From positions 62,001 to 126,000 of the forward strand of contig NZ_BDCG01000022.1 of assembly GCF_001613385.1 (NCBI RefSeq): 64,000 nucleotides of DNA, given 5' to 3'. Source of the DNA: Nocardia flavorosea NBRC 108225. GTDB taxonomy: Bacteria; Actinomycetota; Actinomycetes; Mycobacteriales; Mycobacteriaceae. The translations under genes and the position numbers were made by a program. Shown here one piece after another: positions 50,057-59,093 of this stretch; the stretch's first letter is position 1, and the number at the start of each line of letters is the position of its first letter. The notes beneath the pieces are model-generated. The model saw only the letters and a program-made list of their open reading frames with translations. It made no database searches and was not told where the DNA came from.

Positions 50057-50821
50057 CTACCGGCCCTGGTTATCTGTGGGTGCGCAGACGATTGCCAGTG
50101 CGTCGTTCCGGGCGGTGACTCCGGCGGTCCCGATACGCGTTTCGAGACGAGAACGCAACAGCGCGCGAGATTCCGGCTCGAGGCCGAGATGGTTCGAGTA
50201 GGTGAAGACCATGCCGAGCCAGTCGCCGGTTGTGTAGTGCAGGTCCTCGACCTCCGCGCGCTCCTCGAGGGAGTATCCGCATTCGTCGAGGAGCGCGAAC
50301 AGTTCGGTTCTGCGGGTGGCGTCGATGGGCGGTCCGTGGGGCATATCGAAGTCGGCGTAGATGTCGTCGAGGTCCTGGCGGGGCGGCGCGGTGGGGGAGA
50401 ACCGATTCGACAACAAGGCCAACCGGCCGCCCGGGCTCAGCACTGTGGCGACCTTCCGCAATGCCTCCCGCGGATCAACCCAATGAAAGGATTGGGCGAA
50501 CACGACCAGGTCGAACGTCCGGCTCCGGGGCTCCCAGTCCTCGAATTTCGCCTGCTCGACCGGGAGCCCTTTTCCGGCGGCGATTTCCGCCATCCGCGGG
50601 TCCGGCTCCACCGCGAGGACATCCGCACCGGCGGCCCTCAATTGGGCCGAGGCGATGCCGGTCCCCGCGCCCACATCCAGCACGCGTAGTCGCTCCCGCA
50701 CGACGAGTCCGGTGATCAGTGCACGGGGATAGCGTGGGCGGAAGCGGTCGTAGCTCTCCGCCACCGAGCCGAACGATTCGGCTCGCCGGCGATCCAGATG
50801 TGGTTGCTGCGCCTCGGGCAT
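50057..50821 (-). CDS. Class I SAM-dependent methyltransferase
   Basis: 254 residues from ATG 50821. SAM motif I is RLRVLDVGAGTGIASAQLRA, the acidic motif LAVEPDPRM, and LVVFAQSFHWVDPREALRKV is the Trm112/UbiE-like motif with FHW, typical of the Methyltransf_11 group. The N-terminus has a polar segment ending AESYDRFRPRYP. The substrate is unknown. Its first 22 codons and upstream DNA recur as an orphan fragment at 43287-43384, so a paralogue once existed nearby. Confidence 0.88.
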   Translation of the reverse strand: MPEAQQPHLDRRRAESFGSVAESYDRFRPRYPRALITGLVVRERLRVLDVGAGTGIASAQLRAAGADVLAVEPDPRMAEIAAGKGLPVEQAKFEDWEPRSRTFDLVVFAQSFHWVDPREALRKVATVLSPGGRLALLSNRFSPTAPPRQDLDDIYADFDMPHGPPIDATRRTELFALLDECGYSLEERAEVEDLHYTTGDWLGMVFTYSNHLGLEPESRALLRSRLETRIGTAGVTARNDALAIVCAPTDNQGR

Positions 50822-50965
50822 CACTCCAGAATGCCGTACGGATTCGGTGCAGCCGGGTCGGTACATCTCCGGCCATTACGCCGTGTGGCGTCCCGGTTCG
50901 TAACGTCCCACGGTGGAAAATCGATGGTCAAGCGACAGCGAAGCAACGCGGGAGATGGGATTCAT

Positions 50966-51331
50966 ATGAGAAGGACGACAATGGTCGCCGCACGAATCCT
51001 CGTTGCCGCGGTCGCGGTTTCGGGTTTCGCCACTGTGCTCGGCGCCGGGACCGCCCACGCCGCACCGCAGGACTGCACTGTCACGCGAGACCTCCTCGGC
51101 GCGTCGGCGACTTGCCACGACACCGGTCCCGCGGGCCGGGAGTACGCCCTGATCGTCGAGTGCTTCGGCCTGCACGGCGTGCCCAACGCCTTTCCGCTCA
51201 TGGCCATCGGCCCGTACCAGGGTTCGTGGAGTGGTTCCTTCGGGCCGTCCGGTCACGGCACGGCCTCGTGCCTGGGCCCGATGAGTATCGGGACCGCGAC
51301 GAACGCCTACGTCACGATTTATCGGGACTGA
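50966..51331 (+). CDS. Small secreted protein with four cysteines
   Basis: 121 residues from ATG 50966, preceded by GGGAGATGGG. A Sec signal peptide is clear: basic MRRTTMVAAR, hydrophobic ILVAAVAVSGFATVLGAG, and an AHA-A cleavage site near residue 33. The mature domain of about 88 residues has four Cys, probably two disulfides (QDCTVTRDLLGASATCHDTG, then VECFGLHG and GTASCLGPM). The length and pattern resemble small exported actinomycete proteins of unknown function. It is divergent from the methyltransferase. Confidence 0.82.
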   Translation: MRRTTMVAARILVAAVAVSGFATVLGAGTAHAAPQDCTVTRDLLGASATCHDTGPAGREYALIVECFGLHGVPNAFPLMAIGPYQGSWSGSFGPSGHGTASCLGPMSIGTATNAYVTIYRD

Positions 51332-51414
51332 ACCGGGCAGACGCACCCGGCGCGCGGTATCGGTCCGGATGCCGCCATGGTCCGGCAGCGAGGTCGTCGA
51401 ACGGGCCTGTGGGT

Positions 51415-51729
51415 TCAACCACCACCACCGCCGCCACCCCCACCACCACCGCAGCCACCTCCGCCGCAGCCACCCCCGCCACTGCAGCCTCCGCCACCGC
51501 ACATTCCGCCCGCACCGGACTCGTCTCCTTCTCCGGAGCTGACCCCGCCTCCGCCGCAACCGCCGCCTCCGGACTGACTGCCGCCCCGCCCCCCGGCACG
51601 CCAAGGGCCGGAGTTTCGACCCCGGCTACGGCGCTTGCGCTCTCTCCAGTCCTCCCACCAGATAACAGTGAAGACCACGACAATGCCGAGCGCGACAACG
51701 GCGCCGACTACCCAGTCGAATCGCTCCAT
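51415..51729 (-). CDS. Single-pass membrane protein with Gly/Cys-rich tail
   Basis: 104 residues from ATG 51729. One membrane helix near the N-terminus (VVGAVVALGIVVVFTVIWWE) is followed by a basic stop-transfer segment (WRERKRRSRGR). The last 50 residues are almost only Gly with regularly spaced Cys (GGGGCGGGG repeats). This helix-plus-GGGC-tail design is known in small bacterial membrane proteins of unclear function. The opposite strand reads as poly-proline; the membrane helix argues for the minus strand. Confidence 0.6.
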   Translation of the reverse strand: MERFDWVVGAVVALGIVVVFTVIWWEDWRERKRRSRGRNSGPWRAGGRGGSQSGGGGCGGGGVSSGEGDESGAGGMCGGGGCSGGGGCGGGGCGGGGGGGGGGG

Positions 51730-51822
51730 GATCCACAATAGCTCCTGAAAAGAGCTGCGTGGATTGAATTTTCGCTACCGTCGAGTGCATCGGTCCCGCA
51801 GCGCGCAGAGTTCGACAGTGAG

Positions 51823-52689
51823 CTACTCGGAGTTCGCCGGTCCGAGGGAATTCGTCGGCCCGGTTTCCGCGGAGGAGCCGGTGGTCTCGAAGAGATTCAG
51901 CTTGTAGGTGGTGACCGGCGGGGGGAAAACAGCCCGCATGATCTTCATGCCCAGGCGGTAGCGCAGCGGCCAGGTGTAGGCGACGGCCGGTTGGGGTGTG
52001 GCGAAGGTCCGGGATTCGAGTAGGCGTACGCCGTGCGGTTCCAGCGCGGCGGGGTCGTCGCAGACCCATTTCATGCGTGCGGACACCTGCTTGAAGACCG
52101 GGTTGCGATCCTGGGTTCCCATCATCGCTTTGCCGCCGGTGTCCAGTACCAGCCGACTGCCCGGGAACCCCTTCGCGAGCTGCGCGAGGGTGGCGTGCAC
52201 GGTTTCGGCGGGGAAATACAGCAGCACCGCTTCGCTCAGCAGGAATACCGGGCCGCCGGGTTCGCGGACCTGTTCGAACCAGTCGTCGTCGAGGATCGAG
52301 CCCTCGATCATCGTGTACCGGTCGCTGTCGGCGAAGAATGTGCGGCGTAGGGCGATGGTGTCGGGCAGGTCGAGGTCGAACCAGTGCAGGCGGCCGTTGT
52401 CGAGGCGGTCGAAGCGGGTGGACAGGCCGCAGCCGAGGTCGACGACGGTGGCTTCGGGGTGTTGGGCCAGATAACTGCGGAGATAGCCGTCGAAGATCGA
52501 CGCGCGTAACACCGAGCCCGCCAGAGACGGACCGCGGAACTTCGCGAAGTCGTAGTCGATCGCGGCGACCAGTTCGATGGCCCTGGTGTCACGGAGAATA
52601 CTGTCGGGCCGCCCGGCATCTTGCGCGCGGCCGTACAGCGGAATCAACAGGGTCTCTTGGACCTCACCGAGCGATATCGCCTCACCCAC
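51823..52689 (-). CDS. Leucine carboxyl methyltransferase-like O-methyltransferase
   Basis: 288 residues from GTG 52689; longer starts are not coding-like. SAM-binding segments TVVDLGCGLSTRFDRLDNGR and HWFDLDLPDTIALRRTFF match the LCMT/PPM1-type methyltransferases (Tcmp-like) common in actinomycetes, and FLLSEAVLLYFPAETVHATL follows. These methylate carboxyl or hydroxyl groups of small molecules. It is on the same strand as the SsuD-like gene upstream with a 68-base gap, but a functional link is not evident. Confidence 0.85.
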   Translation of the reverse strand: MGEAISLGEVQETLLIPLYGRAQDAGRPDSILRDTRAIELVAAIDYDFAKFRGPSLAGSVLRASIFDGYLRSYLAQHPEATVVDLGCGLSTRFDRLDNGRLHWFDLDLPDTIALRRTFFADSDRYTMIEGSILDDDWFEQVREPGGPVFLLSEAVLLYFPAETVHATLAQLAKGFPGSRLVLDTGGKAMMGTQDRNPVFKQVSARMKWVCDDPAALEPHGVRLLESRTFATPQPAVAYTWPLRYRLGMKIMRAVFPPPVTTYKLNLFETTGSSAETGPTNSLGPANSE

Positions 52690-52757
52690 CCGCCCAACGT
52701 AGCCCGTTTCCGGCGAAAACGGTGAGCTACGTCCGGCGGGTGGGGCGGCAGGGCGTT

Positions 52758-53903
52758 TCAGCTGGTGGAGGCGCTGGCGAACGGGGTGCCGACGGGTCCG
52801 GTGGCGCGGTCTGCCGACCGGCGCCACAGGCCGCGCTTCTCCAGGATCGGCAGCACCCCCTCACCGAACCAGTACGCCTCTTCGACGTGCGGATACCCGG
52901 ACAGGATGAAATGTGTGATCCCGAGCCGGGAGTATTCGATGAGCCGTTCGGCCACTTCCTCGTGGGAGCCGACGAGTGCGGTGCCCGCCCCGCCGCGGAC
53001 CAGGCCGACGCCTGCCCACAGATTCGGGGCGATCTCCAGCCGGTCGGTGCTGCCGCCGTGGAGTTCGAGCATGCGGCGCTGCCCCTCGGATTCGCTGCGC
53101 GCCAAGTTGTTCTGGACGCTTTCGATATCGGCGGGGTCGATTCCCTGAAGCAGGCGGTCGGCTTCGGCCCAGGCCGCTTCGGAGGTGTCGCGGGTGATCA
53201 CGTGGAGGCGGATACCGTAATCGAGTTCGCGGCCGCGTTCGGCGGCCAGGCCGCGGATCCAGTCCAGTTTCTGTCCGACCGCGATCAGCGGTTCACCCCA
53301 GGTCAGGTAGGTGTCGGCATACTGGGCGGCCACCGGGCCCGCCGGACCCGAGGAACCGCCGAAGAACACCGGCGGAACCGGATCGGGGTGATTGTTCAGC
53401 AGCGCGTTCTGCACTTGCAGATGTTTACCTTCGAAGCTGAACGGTTCGCGCGACTCCCACAGTTCGCGCACGATGTGCAGGAATTCCCCGGTGCGTTCGT
53501 AGCGCTGTTCCTTGTCCAGGAAATCGCCGAAGGCCCGCTGTTCGTGCGGTTCGCCGCCGGTCACCACGTTGAGCAGTAGCCGGCCGCGGGAATGCCGCTG
53601 GAACGTGCCGGCCATCTGGGCGGCGAGGGTGGGGCTCACCAGGCCGGGCCGGAACGCGACCAGGTATTTCAGAGTGTCCGTGGTCTCCACGAGCATGGCG
53701 GTAGCCAGCCAGGCATCCTCGCACCAGGCGCCGGTGGGGGTGAGTACCGCCTCGAACCCGTTCTCCTCGGCCGCGCCCGCGACCTGGTTCAGGTAGCGCA
53801 GCGAGGCGGGCCGGTCGCCGGACATGGCCGTGCCGTGACCCCCGGCGACCAGCCCGCGCGAATCTCCGTAGGTGGGCAGAAACCAGTGGAACGACAGGCT
53901 CAT
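52758..53903 (-). CDS. ssuD: SsuD-like FMNH2-dependent alkanesulfonate monooxygenase
   Basis: 381 residues from ATG 53903, with GAAGGA 8 bases upstream. A luciferase-like TIM barrel opens FHWFLPTYGDSRGLVAGGHG, typical of SsuD, and continues GRLLLNVVTGGEPHEQRAFG, FFGGSSGPAGPVAAQYADTY and LSGYPHVEEAYWFGEGVLPI. It releases sulfite from alkanesulfonates using FMNH2 from a separate reductase, which is not in the window, nor is the SsuABC transporter. It is divergent from the acyl-CoA-dehydrogenase-like gene at 54128 and starts the sulfur region. Confidence 0.87.
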   Translation of the reverse strand: MSLSFHWFLPTYGDSRGLVAGGHGTAMSGDRPASLRYLNQVAGAAEENGFEAVLTPTGAWCEDAWLATAMLVETTDTLKYLVAFRPGLVSPTLAAQMAGTFQRHSRGRLLLNVVTGGEPHEQRAFGDFLDKEQRYERTGEFLHIVRELWESREPFSFEGKHLQVQNALLNNHPDPVPPVFFGGSSGPAGPVAAQYADTYLTWGEPLIAVGQKLDWIRGLAAERGRELDYGIRLHVITRDTSEAAWAEADRLLQGIDPADIESVQNNLARSESEGQRRMLELHGGSTDRLEIAPNLWAGVGLVRGGAGTALVGSHEEVAERLIEYSRLGITHFILSGYPHVEEAYWFGEGVLPILEKRGLWRRSADRATGPVGTPFASASTS

Positions 53904-54127
53904 TCGGCAGTCCTTCGAGGGTCGGGCGGTCGGATACGCGGTCGATCTCTCCCTGACGGGCGGGCATCGGCCGGGGCACCGGCAGGAAGAGCGGGCCGAC
54001 CGTCGATCCTGGCCGGTCGGCGGCGGGCTGTCGCCGGTTCGGATCGGCCGGATTTTTAGCCGGGCGGGTTTCGATCCCGCTGCGCGAAACCGGTGAGCGG
54101 TTGCCTGTTGTCGATGATCGTGAGCCC

Positions 54128-55345
54128 ATGACCTCCACCGCAGCGCAAGCCGCATCCGATGCCGACCTGGACGCCGTGTTCGCGCCGATCTACGCCGATA
54201 TCGCGGCGGGCGCGGTCGCCCGCGAGACCGATCGCCGGCTCGCCCACGACGAGGTGCGCCGGTTACGCGCGGCTCGGTTCGGCGCCCTGCGGGTGCCGGT
54301 CGACTCCGGCGGGTTCGGCGTGAGCGTCCGGCAACTGTTCCGGCAGCTGATCGAACTCGCCGCCGCCGACTCCAATCTCCCGCAGGCATTGCGGGTGCAT
54401 TTCGCGTTCGTCGAGGATCAGCTACTGGCCGAGCCCGGCCCCGCGCGCGAGCAGTGGTTACGGGCGGTGGCACAGGGCGCGCTGGTGGGGAACGCGATCA
54501 CCGAATCCGGCGCCGGCGCGGTGGACCGCTACCGGACCAGGCTGACCCCCGCAGAGGCGGGCTGGCTGCTCAACGGCACCAAGTACTACAGCACCGGTTC
54601 GCTGTATGCCGACCATATTCTCGTGGCCGCCGACCGCGAAGGGGAGCGGGTCGCGGTACTCGTCGACGCCACCGCAGAGGGTGTGCGGCAGCGCGACGAC
54701 TGGGACGGATTCGGGCAGCGGCTCACGGCCAGCGGCACCACCGAGTTCACCGATGTCGCGGTCCCGGCCGACCGGGTGCTGGGGCCGGGGTACGGTGTCG
54801 CCGGACCCACCTATTCGACGGCCTACCTGCAGCTCGTGCAGCTCGCGGTGCTGGCCGGGATCGCGCAGCGGGCCGAACAGGACACCCGCGAATGGGTTGC
54901 CGGCCGCCGCCGTGGTTACACCCATTCCGCCGCGGACCTGCCCCGCCACGATCCGCTGGTGCAGCAGGTGATCGGCCGGCTGTCGGCCGCCGCGTTCAGC
55001 GCCCGCGCCAGTGTGCTGGCGGTCGCCGACGTCCTCGACGCGGTACTCGCCGGCGGTGCCCGCGAGGAAAGCGAGCTGATCGAGGCCGAACTGGCCGCGG
55101 CCCACGCGCAGCTCGGCGTGATCGATACCGTGCTGGCGGCCACCACCCACCTGTTCGAGGTGGGCGGCGCCTCCATCGTCGCGGAGGGGTTGCGCCTGGA
55201 CCGGCACTGGCGCAACGCCCGCACCGTCTCGGTGCACAACCCGGCCATCCAGAAAGCCCGCGCCATCGGCGACCACCTGCTCAACGGCACCCGCCTCCCG
55301 TTCGCGTGGAGCGCGGGCGAACGTACGGAAGGAACGGCACGATGA
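54128..55345 (+). CDS. SfnB/DszC-like acyl-CoA-dehydrogenase-fold flavoenzyme
   Basis: 405 residues from ATG 54128. It has the acyl-CoA dehydrogenase fold but the flavin-monooxygenase signature of the DszC/SfnB group: LLNGTKYYSTGSLYADHILV, HLFEVGGASIVAEGLRLDRH and WRNARTVSVHNPAIQKARAI. DszC oxidises aromatic thiophenes; SfnB-like relatives aid sulfone or sulfonate use. It needs reduced flavin from a partner reductase. Its stop overlaps the start of the DszA/NtaA-like gene (ATGA), so the two make a two-component flavin system. Confidence 0.85.
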   Translation: MTSTAAQAASDADLDAVFAPIYADIAAGAVARETDRRLAHDEVRRLRAARFGALRVPVDSGGFGVSVRQLFRQLIELAAADSNLPQALRVHFAFVEDQLLAEPGPAREQWLRAVAQGALVGNAITESGAGAVDRYRTRLTPAEAGWLLNGTKYYSTGSLYADHILVAADREGERVAVLVDATAEGVRQRDDWDGFGQRLTASGTTEFTDVAVPADRVLGPGYGVAGPTYSTAYLQLVQLAVLAGIAQRAEQDTREWVAGRRRGYTHSAADLPRHDPLVQQVIGRLSAAAFSARASVLAVADVLDAVLAGGAREESELIEAELAAAHAQLGVIDTVLAATTHLFEVGGASIVAEGLRLDRHWRNARTVSVHNPAIQKARAIGDHLLNGTRLPFAWSAGERTEGTAR

Positions 55346-56772
55346 CCCGTCGCATCCGGTTCAACGCCTTCGATATGAACTGCGTCGCGCATCAGTCCCC
55401 AGGCCTGTGGCGGCACCCGGACGATCGATCGCACCGATACAAGGAGCTGAGCTACTGGACCGAACTGGCGGCCCTGCTGGAACGCGGACGGTTCGACGGG
55501 CTGTTCATCGCCGATGTACTCGGCACCTACGACGTATACGGCGGTGACGACCGCGCGGCATTGCGGCAGGGCGCGCAGATTCCGGTGGCGGATCCGCTGC
55601 TACTGGTCTCCGCCATGGCGGCGGTGACCGAGCATCTCGGATTCGGGGTCACCACCGGGACCGGGTTCGAGCACCCGTATCCGTTCGCGCGGCGGTTGTC
55701 CACACTCGATCACCTGACCGGCGGGCGGATCGGCTGGAATGTCGTCACCGGGTATCTGCCCTCCGCCGCAAGGAATTTAGGCGCCGGCGATCAGCTCGAC
55801 CACGACGACCGGTACGACCACGCCGCCGAATACCTGGAGGTCCTCTACAAGCTGTGGGAGGGATCCTGGGACGAGGACGCGGTGGTCCGCGACCCGGTCC
55901 GCAATATCTATGTCGACCCGGCCAAGGTGCACCACATCGGGCATACGGGCACCCACTTCACCGTGCCGGGCGTGCACCTGTCGGAGCCGTCGCCGCAGCG
56001 GACACCGGTGATCTACCAGGCCGGGGCTTCGCCGCGCGGGGTGCGTTTCGCGGCCGAGAACGCGGAGGCGATTTTCGTCGCGGCGCCCTCGAAACGGGTG
56101 CTGGCGCAGACGGTGGCGAAGATCCGCGACGCGCTCGAGGCGGCGGGCCGCAATCGGGACGCGGCCCGCGTGTACGCCCTCGCCACCCTCGTCACAGACG
56201 CCACCGATGATGCGGCCCGAGCCAAACACGAGGAGTACCTGTCCTACGCCAGTGTGGAGGGCGGGCTGGTGTTCATGTCGGGCTGGATGGGAATCGACCT
56301 GTCCCGCTACGACCTCGACGATCCGATCGGCGAGGTGCAGAGCAACGCCATCCGTTCGGCGGTGGCGGCGTTCCAGGAATTCGACGACGACGGCCGCGAA
56401 TGGACGGTCCGCGATATCGGCCGCTGGGCCGGTATCGGCGGGATCGGCCCGGTGTTCGTGGGTTCGGGGGAGACGGTGGCGGACCGGTTGCAGGAATGGG
56501 CTGCGGAGACCGATGTGGACGGTTTCAACCTCGCCTACGCGATCACCCCGGGGACGTTCGAAGATGTTGTCCGGTACGTGATTCCGGTGCTGACCGAACG
56601 CGGCGCCTACCCGGCCGAATACGTTCCGGGAACCCTGCGCAACGCATTGTTCGGCCGGGGTGATCGATTGCCCGCCGAGCATCGTGGTGCCCGGTACCGG
56701 CTCGGCGGCCCCGGGTCGACGGTGCTACCCGACGCAGTATCGCGGCGCGTGCCCGAGGAGTCGGCCACCTGA
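55342..56772 (+). CDS. NtaA/SnaA/DszA-family flavin-dependent monooxygenase
   Basis: 476 residues from ATG 55342 (ATGA overlap). It opens FNAFDMNCVAHQSPGLWRHP, then YWTELAALLERGRFDGLFIA, TGGRIGWNVVTGYLPSAARN and QRTPVIYQAGASPRGVRFAA, all hallmarks of the class C flavin monooxygenases that include the sulfone monooxygenase DszA and nitrilotriacetate NtaA. With the upstream DszC/SfnB-like gene it probably desulfurises an organosulfur compound. The substrate cannot be read from the sequence. Confidence 0.87.
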   Translation: MTRRIRFNAFDMNCVAHQSPGLWRHPDDRSHRYKELSYWTELAALLERGRFDGLFIADVLGTYDVYGGDDRAALRQGAQIPVADPLLLVSAMAAVTEHLGFGVTTGTGFEHPYPFARRLSTLDHLTGGRIGWNVVTGYLPSAARNLGAGDQLDHDDRYDHAAEYLEVLYKLWEGSWDEDAVVRDPVRNIYVDPAKVHHIGHTGTHFTVPGVHLSEPSPQRTPVIYQAGASPRGVRFAAENAEAIFVAAPSKRVLAQTVAKIRDALEAAGRNRDAARVYALATLVTDATDDAARAKHEEYLSYASVEGGLVFMSGWMGIDLSRYDLDDPIGEVQSNAIRSAVAAFQEFDDDGREWTVRDIGRWAGIGGIGPVFVGSGETVADRLQEWAAETDVDGFNLAYAITPGTFEDVVRYVIPVLTERGAYPAEYVPGTLRNALFGRGDRLPAEHRGARYRLGGPGSTVLPDAVSRRVPEESAT

Positions 56773-57078
56773 TCGGTGTGCGCGCGCTCGGCCGTAGGCC
56801 CTGCCGCACCAGGTTCGGGCACCTCCAGATCGTTATGCCCGGCCGCGATCGCCGCCGGTCGCGCGCATATCGTCTGCCTGGTCTCGCGGCCGGTCGTCGT
56901 TGCCGGGCAGCCGGAGTTGGGCGTGGCGCACTCGGCCGATTCGTGCCCGGGGATTCCTCGGACTCCGACGGGTTTCCGTCCGGTTCGCGGCCGAGTACCG
57001 CCGCCATCCACACCGCCGACCGCGGCGTGGCGGAGGTTTTCGCGGAGCGGGTGCCGGTGCCGTGATCGGGGTTCGCGG
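56773..57078. other. Intergenic stretch, no gene seen
   Basis: 306 bases between convergent genes. No intact frame with coding character and no clear hairpin with a T-run was found. Confidence 0.35.
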
Positions 57079-57570
57079 TCAGTGTGACGTGAGCGTGTGC
57101 ACGAAGATCTCGGCCAGGGATTCCAGGCCGCGGCGGTCGGTGTCGTCGAAGCGCGTGGGTTGCGGGCTGTCCAGGTCGAGGACGCCGATCAGCTCTCCGG
57201 CGTGTACCAGCGGGATCACGATCTCCGAGCGGGTGTCGCCGTCGCAGGCGATATGGCCTGGGAACGCGTGTACATCGGGCACCACTTGGGTGCGGCGGGT
57301 CCGGGCGGCGGTGCCGCAGACGCCCTTGCCGAGGGATATCCGGACGCAGGCCGGTTTCCCCTGGAACGGCCCGACCACGAGCTCCTGACCGTCGAAGAAG
57401 TAGAAACCGGCCCAGTTCACCGAGGGGAGCGAGTGGTAGAGCAGGGCGCCGAGGTTGGCGGCGTTGGCGGTGCGGTCGGATTCCCCGGCGACCAGCGCGG
57501 CGGCCTGCTCGCAGAGTTGCCGGTAATGGTCCGTGCGGTCGCCTGTCAGCGGGACGAGGTCGAAGGTCAT
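57079..57570 (-). CDS. msrC: Free methionine-(R)-sulfoxide reductase (GAF fold)
   Basis: 163 residues. A single GAF domain with the three catalytic cysteines at 75, 85 and 109 (KPACVRISLGKGVCGTAART, then FPGHIACDGDTRSEIVIPLV). Their spacing of 10 and 24 residues equals that of E. coli fRMsr (84, 94, 118). The SEIVIPL and LDLDSP strands complete the family pattern. It reduces free methionine-R-sulfoxide, recovering oxidised methionine. Its place among organosulfur genes may reflect a shared sulfur-economy role, though it is on the opposite strand. Confidence 0.9.
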   Translation of the reverse strand: MTFDLVPLTGDRTDHYRQLCEQAAALVAGESDRTANAANLGALLYHSLPSVNWAGFYFFDGQELVVGPFQGKPACVRISLGKGVCGTAARTRRTQVVPDVHAFPGHIACDGDTRSEIVIPLVHAGELIGVLDLDSPQPTRFDDTDRRGLESLAEIFVHTLTSH

Positions 57571-57719
57571 GGTCGGCGATGGTAGACCGCCGCCCGGGGT
57601 GCCCCCGCGTGCCCGGCACCTGACCTGAACCGAAAAGTGCTACCGCTCTGGAACTTTGCCATCGACTCGTGGTGAGCGTAACCCTGCCTCCGCGCCGCCC
57701 GGATCGCCACCATTGCGCC

Positions 57720-59093
57720 ATGACTACCTCGAACACCTCCACCCGCAAAGCCGCTGTGATCGGCGCCGGTCAGGCCGGTGTCACCGCGGCGCTCGGACTG
57801 CTCGACGCCGGCTTCGTCGTCACCGTCTACAGCGAGCGGGATCAGCGCGCCCTCCGCGACTCCGTACCCGCCACCGGAACAGCGCTGATCTTCGGTGAGG
57901 CCCAGGCCGCCGAGGAAGCGCTCGGCCTGCCCACCTACCTCGATCGCGCACCGCTGCACAGTGGCCTGACCGTGCGGGTTGTCGGTGGTGGCGCGGAACT
58001 CATCGATTTCGACGGCACGTTCGACGGTTTCCACGGACTCGCCGTCGATACCCGGTTGAAGGCCGACGAACGGCTCACCACATTCCTCGAACGAGGCGGC
58101 CGGTTCGTCGTCGACACGGTCACACCGGAGCGGCTCGACCCCATCGCGGCCGATAACGACCTCACCCTCGTCGCAACGGGTCGCGGGGGACTCTCCGGCT
58201 TGTTCGAGATCGACGAGACCCGCACCGTCTACGACGCGCCACAACGCCATCTGCTGACGGTCACCGTCACCGGGCTCGGTCACGACGAATCGGTATTCGC
58301 GCACCGCAGCCCGGCAGGCGGTGGCCGTAGCGGTTTCTCCATCGTGGCCGAACAGGGCGAAGGCTGGTGGGGACCGTACCTGCACAAGGATGCCGGACCG
58401 AGCTGGGCGTTCCTCGGCTGGGCGCGGCCGGGCAGCGATTGGGCGAAGCGGTTCGCCGCCGCGGACTCCGCGGAATCGGCGCACCGCATCGTCACCGACC
58501 TCTACCGCGACTACCTCGACTGGGACCTGCCCGAGGTACTCGCCACCGAGGTCATCGCCGAAGATCCGCACTCCTGGCTGAAAGGCGCTGTGCGGCCGCT
58601 GTTCCGGCGTGGCGTGGGGCACACCGCGAGCGGGTATCCGGTCGCCGCACTCGGGGACACCGCCGTCGCCTACGACCCGATCGCCGGACAGGGCGCGCAG
58701 AGCGGCCTCATCCAGGCCCAACGCCTGGTCACCGCGGCCGCTGCCCACGAAGGCCCGTTCGACGACGCCTGGATCACCGCACAGTACGAGGCGTTCCTGG
58801 AGTTCCGCGCCGAAGACGCCGCGAAAGTGACCCGGCTGTTCCTGGGCGACCCCGAATTCGCCGAGATCGGCAACCAGTTTTTCGCCGCGGCCGCCGCCGA
58901 CACGCGGTTCGCCTCCGCGCTCGTCAGCACACTGCACCGTCCGCAAGCGGCGCGCTCGGTGAATTCGGTGGACGACGCGTACGCACTCATCGCTGCGGTC
59001 ACCGGGGAAGATGCGGCCACCGTGCTGGGCCGGTTCCAGCCCGCGGGACGGTTCAGCCGGTCGCAGTACAGTCCGGCCGCGACCACCGCCTGA
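57720..59093 (+). CDS. Styrene monooxygenase StyA-like FAD enzyme
   Basis: 457 residues from ATG 57720. The N-terminal FAD fold is KAAVIGAGQAGVTAALGLLD, then TVYSERDQRALRDSVPATGT. The rest follows the StyA/IndA group (VDTRLKADERLTTFLERGGR, LVATGRGGLSGLFEIDETRT, GDTAVAYDPIAGQGAQSGLI). Such two-component monooxygenases epoxidise styrene or indole, or oxidise sulfides, with FADH2 from StyB. No reductase is adjacent. Sulfoxidation would fit the sulfur neighbourhood, but that is inference. Confidence 0.85.
   Translation: MTTSNTSTRKAAVIGAGQAGVTAALGLLDAGFVVTVYSERDQRALRDSVPATGTALIFGEAQAAEEALGLPTYLDRAPLHSGLTVRVVGGGAELIDFDGTFDGFHGLAVDTRLKADERLTTFLERGGRFVVDTVTPERLDPIAADNDLTLVATGRGGLSGLFEIDETRTVYDAPQRHLLTVTVTGLGHDESVFAHRSPAGGGRSGFSIVAEQGEGWWGPYLHKDAGPSWAFLGWARPGSDWAKRFAAADSAESAHRIVTDLYRDYLDWDLPEVLATEVIAEDPHSWLKGAVRPLFRRGVGHTASGYPVAALGDTAVAYDPIAGQGAQSGLIQAQRLVTAAAAHEGPFDDAWITAQYEAFLEFRAEDAAKVTRLFLGDPEFAEIGNQFFAAAAADTRFASALVSTLHRPQAARSVNSVDDAYALIAAVTGEDAATVLGRFQPAGRFSRSQYSPAATTA

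Noticed and set aside
51377..51577. Proline-rich plus-strand frame
   Set aside because: It is the complement of Gly/Cys repeats of a minus-strand gene that has a membrane helix; no signal peptide or other support on the plus strand.
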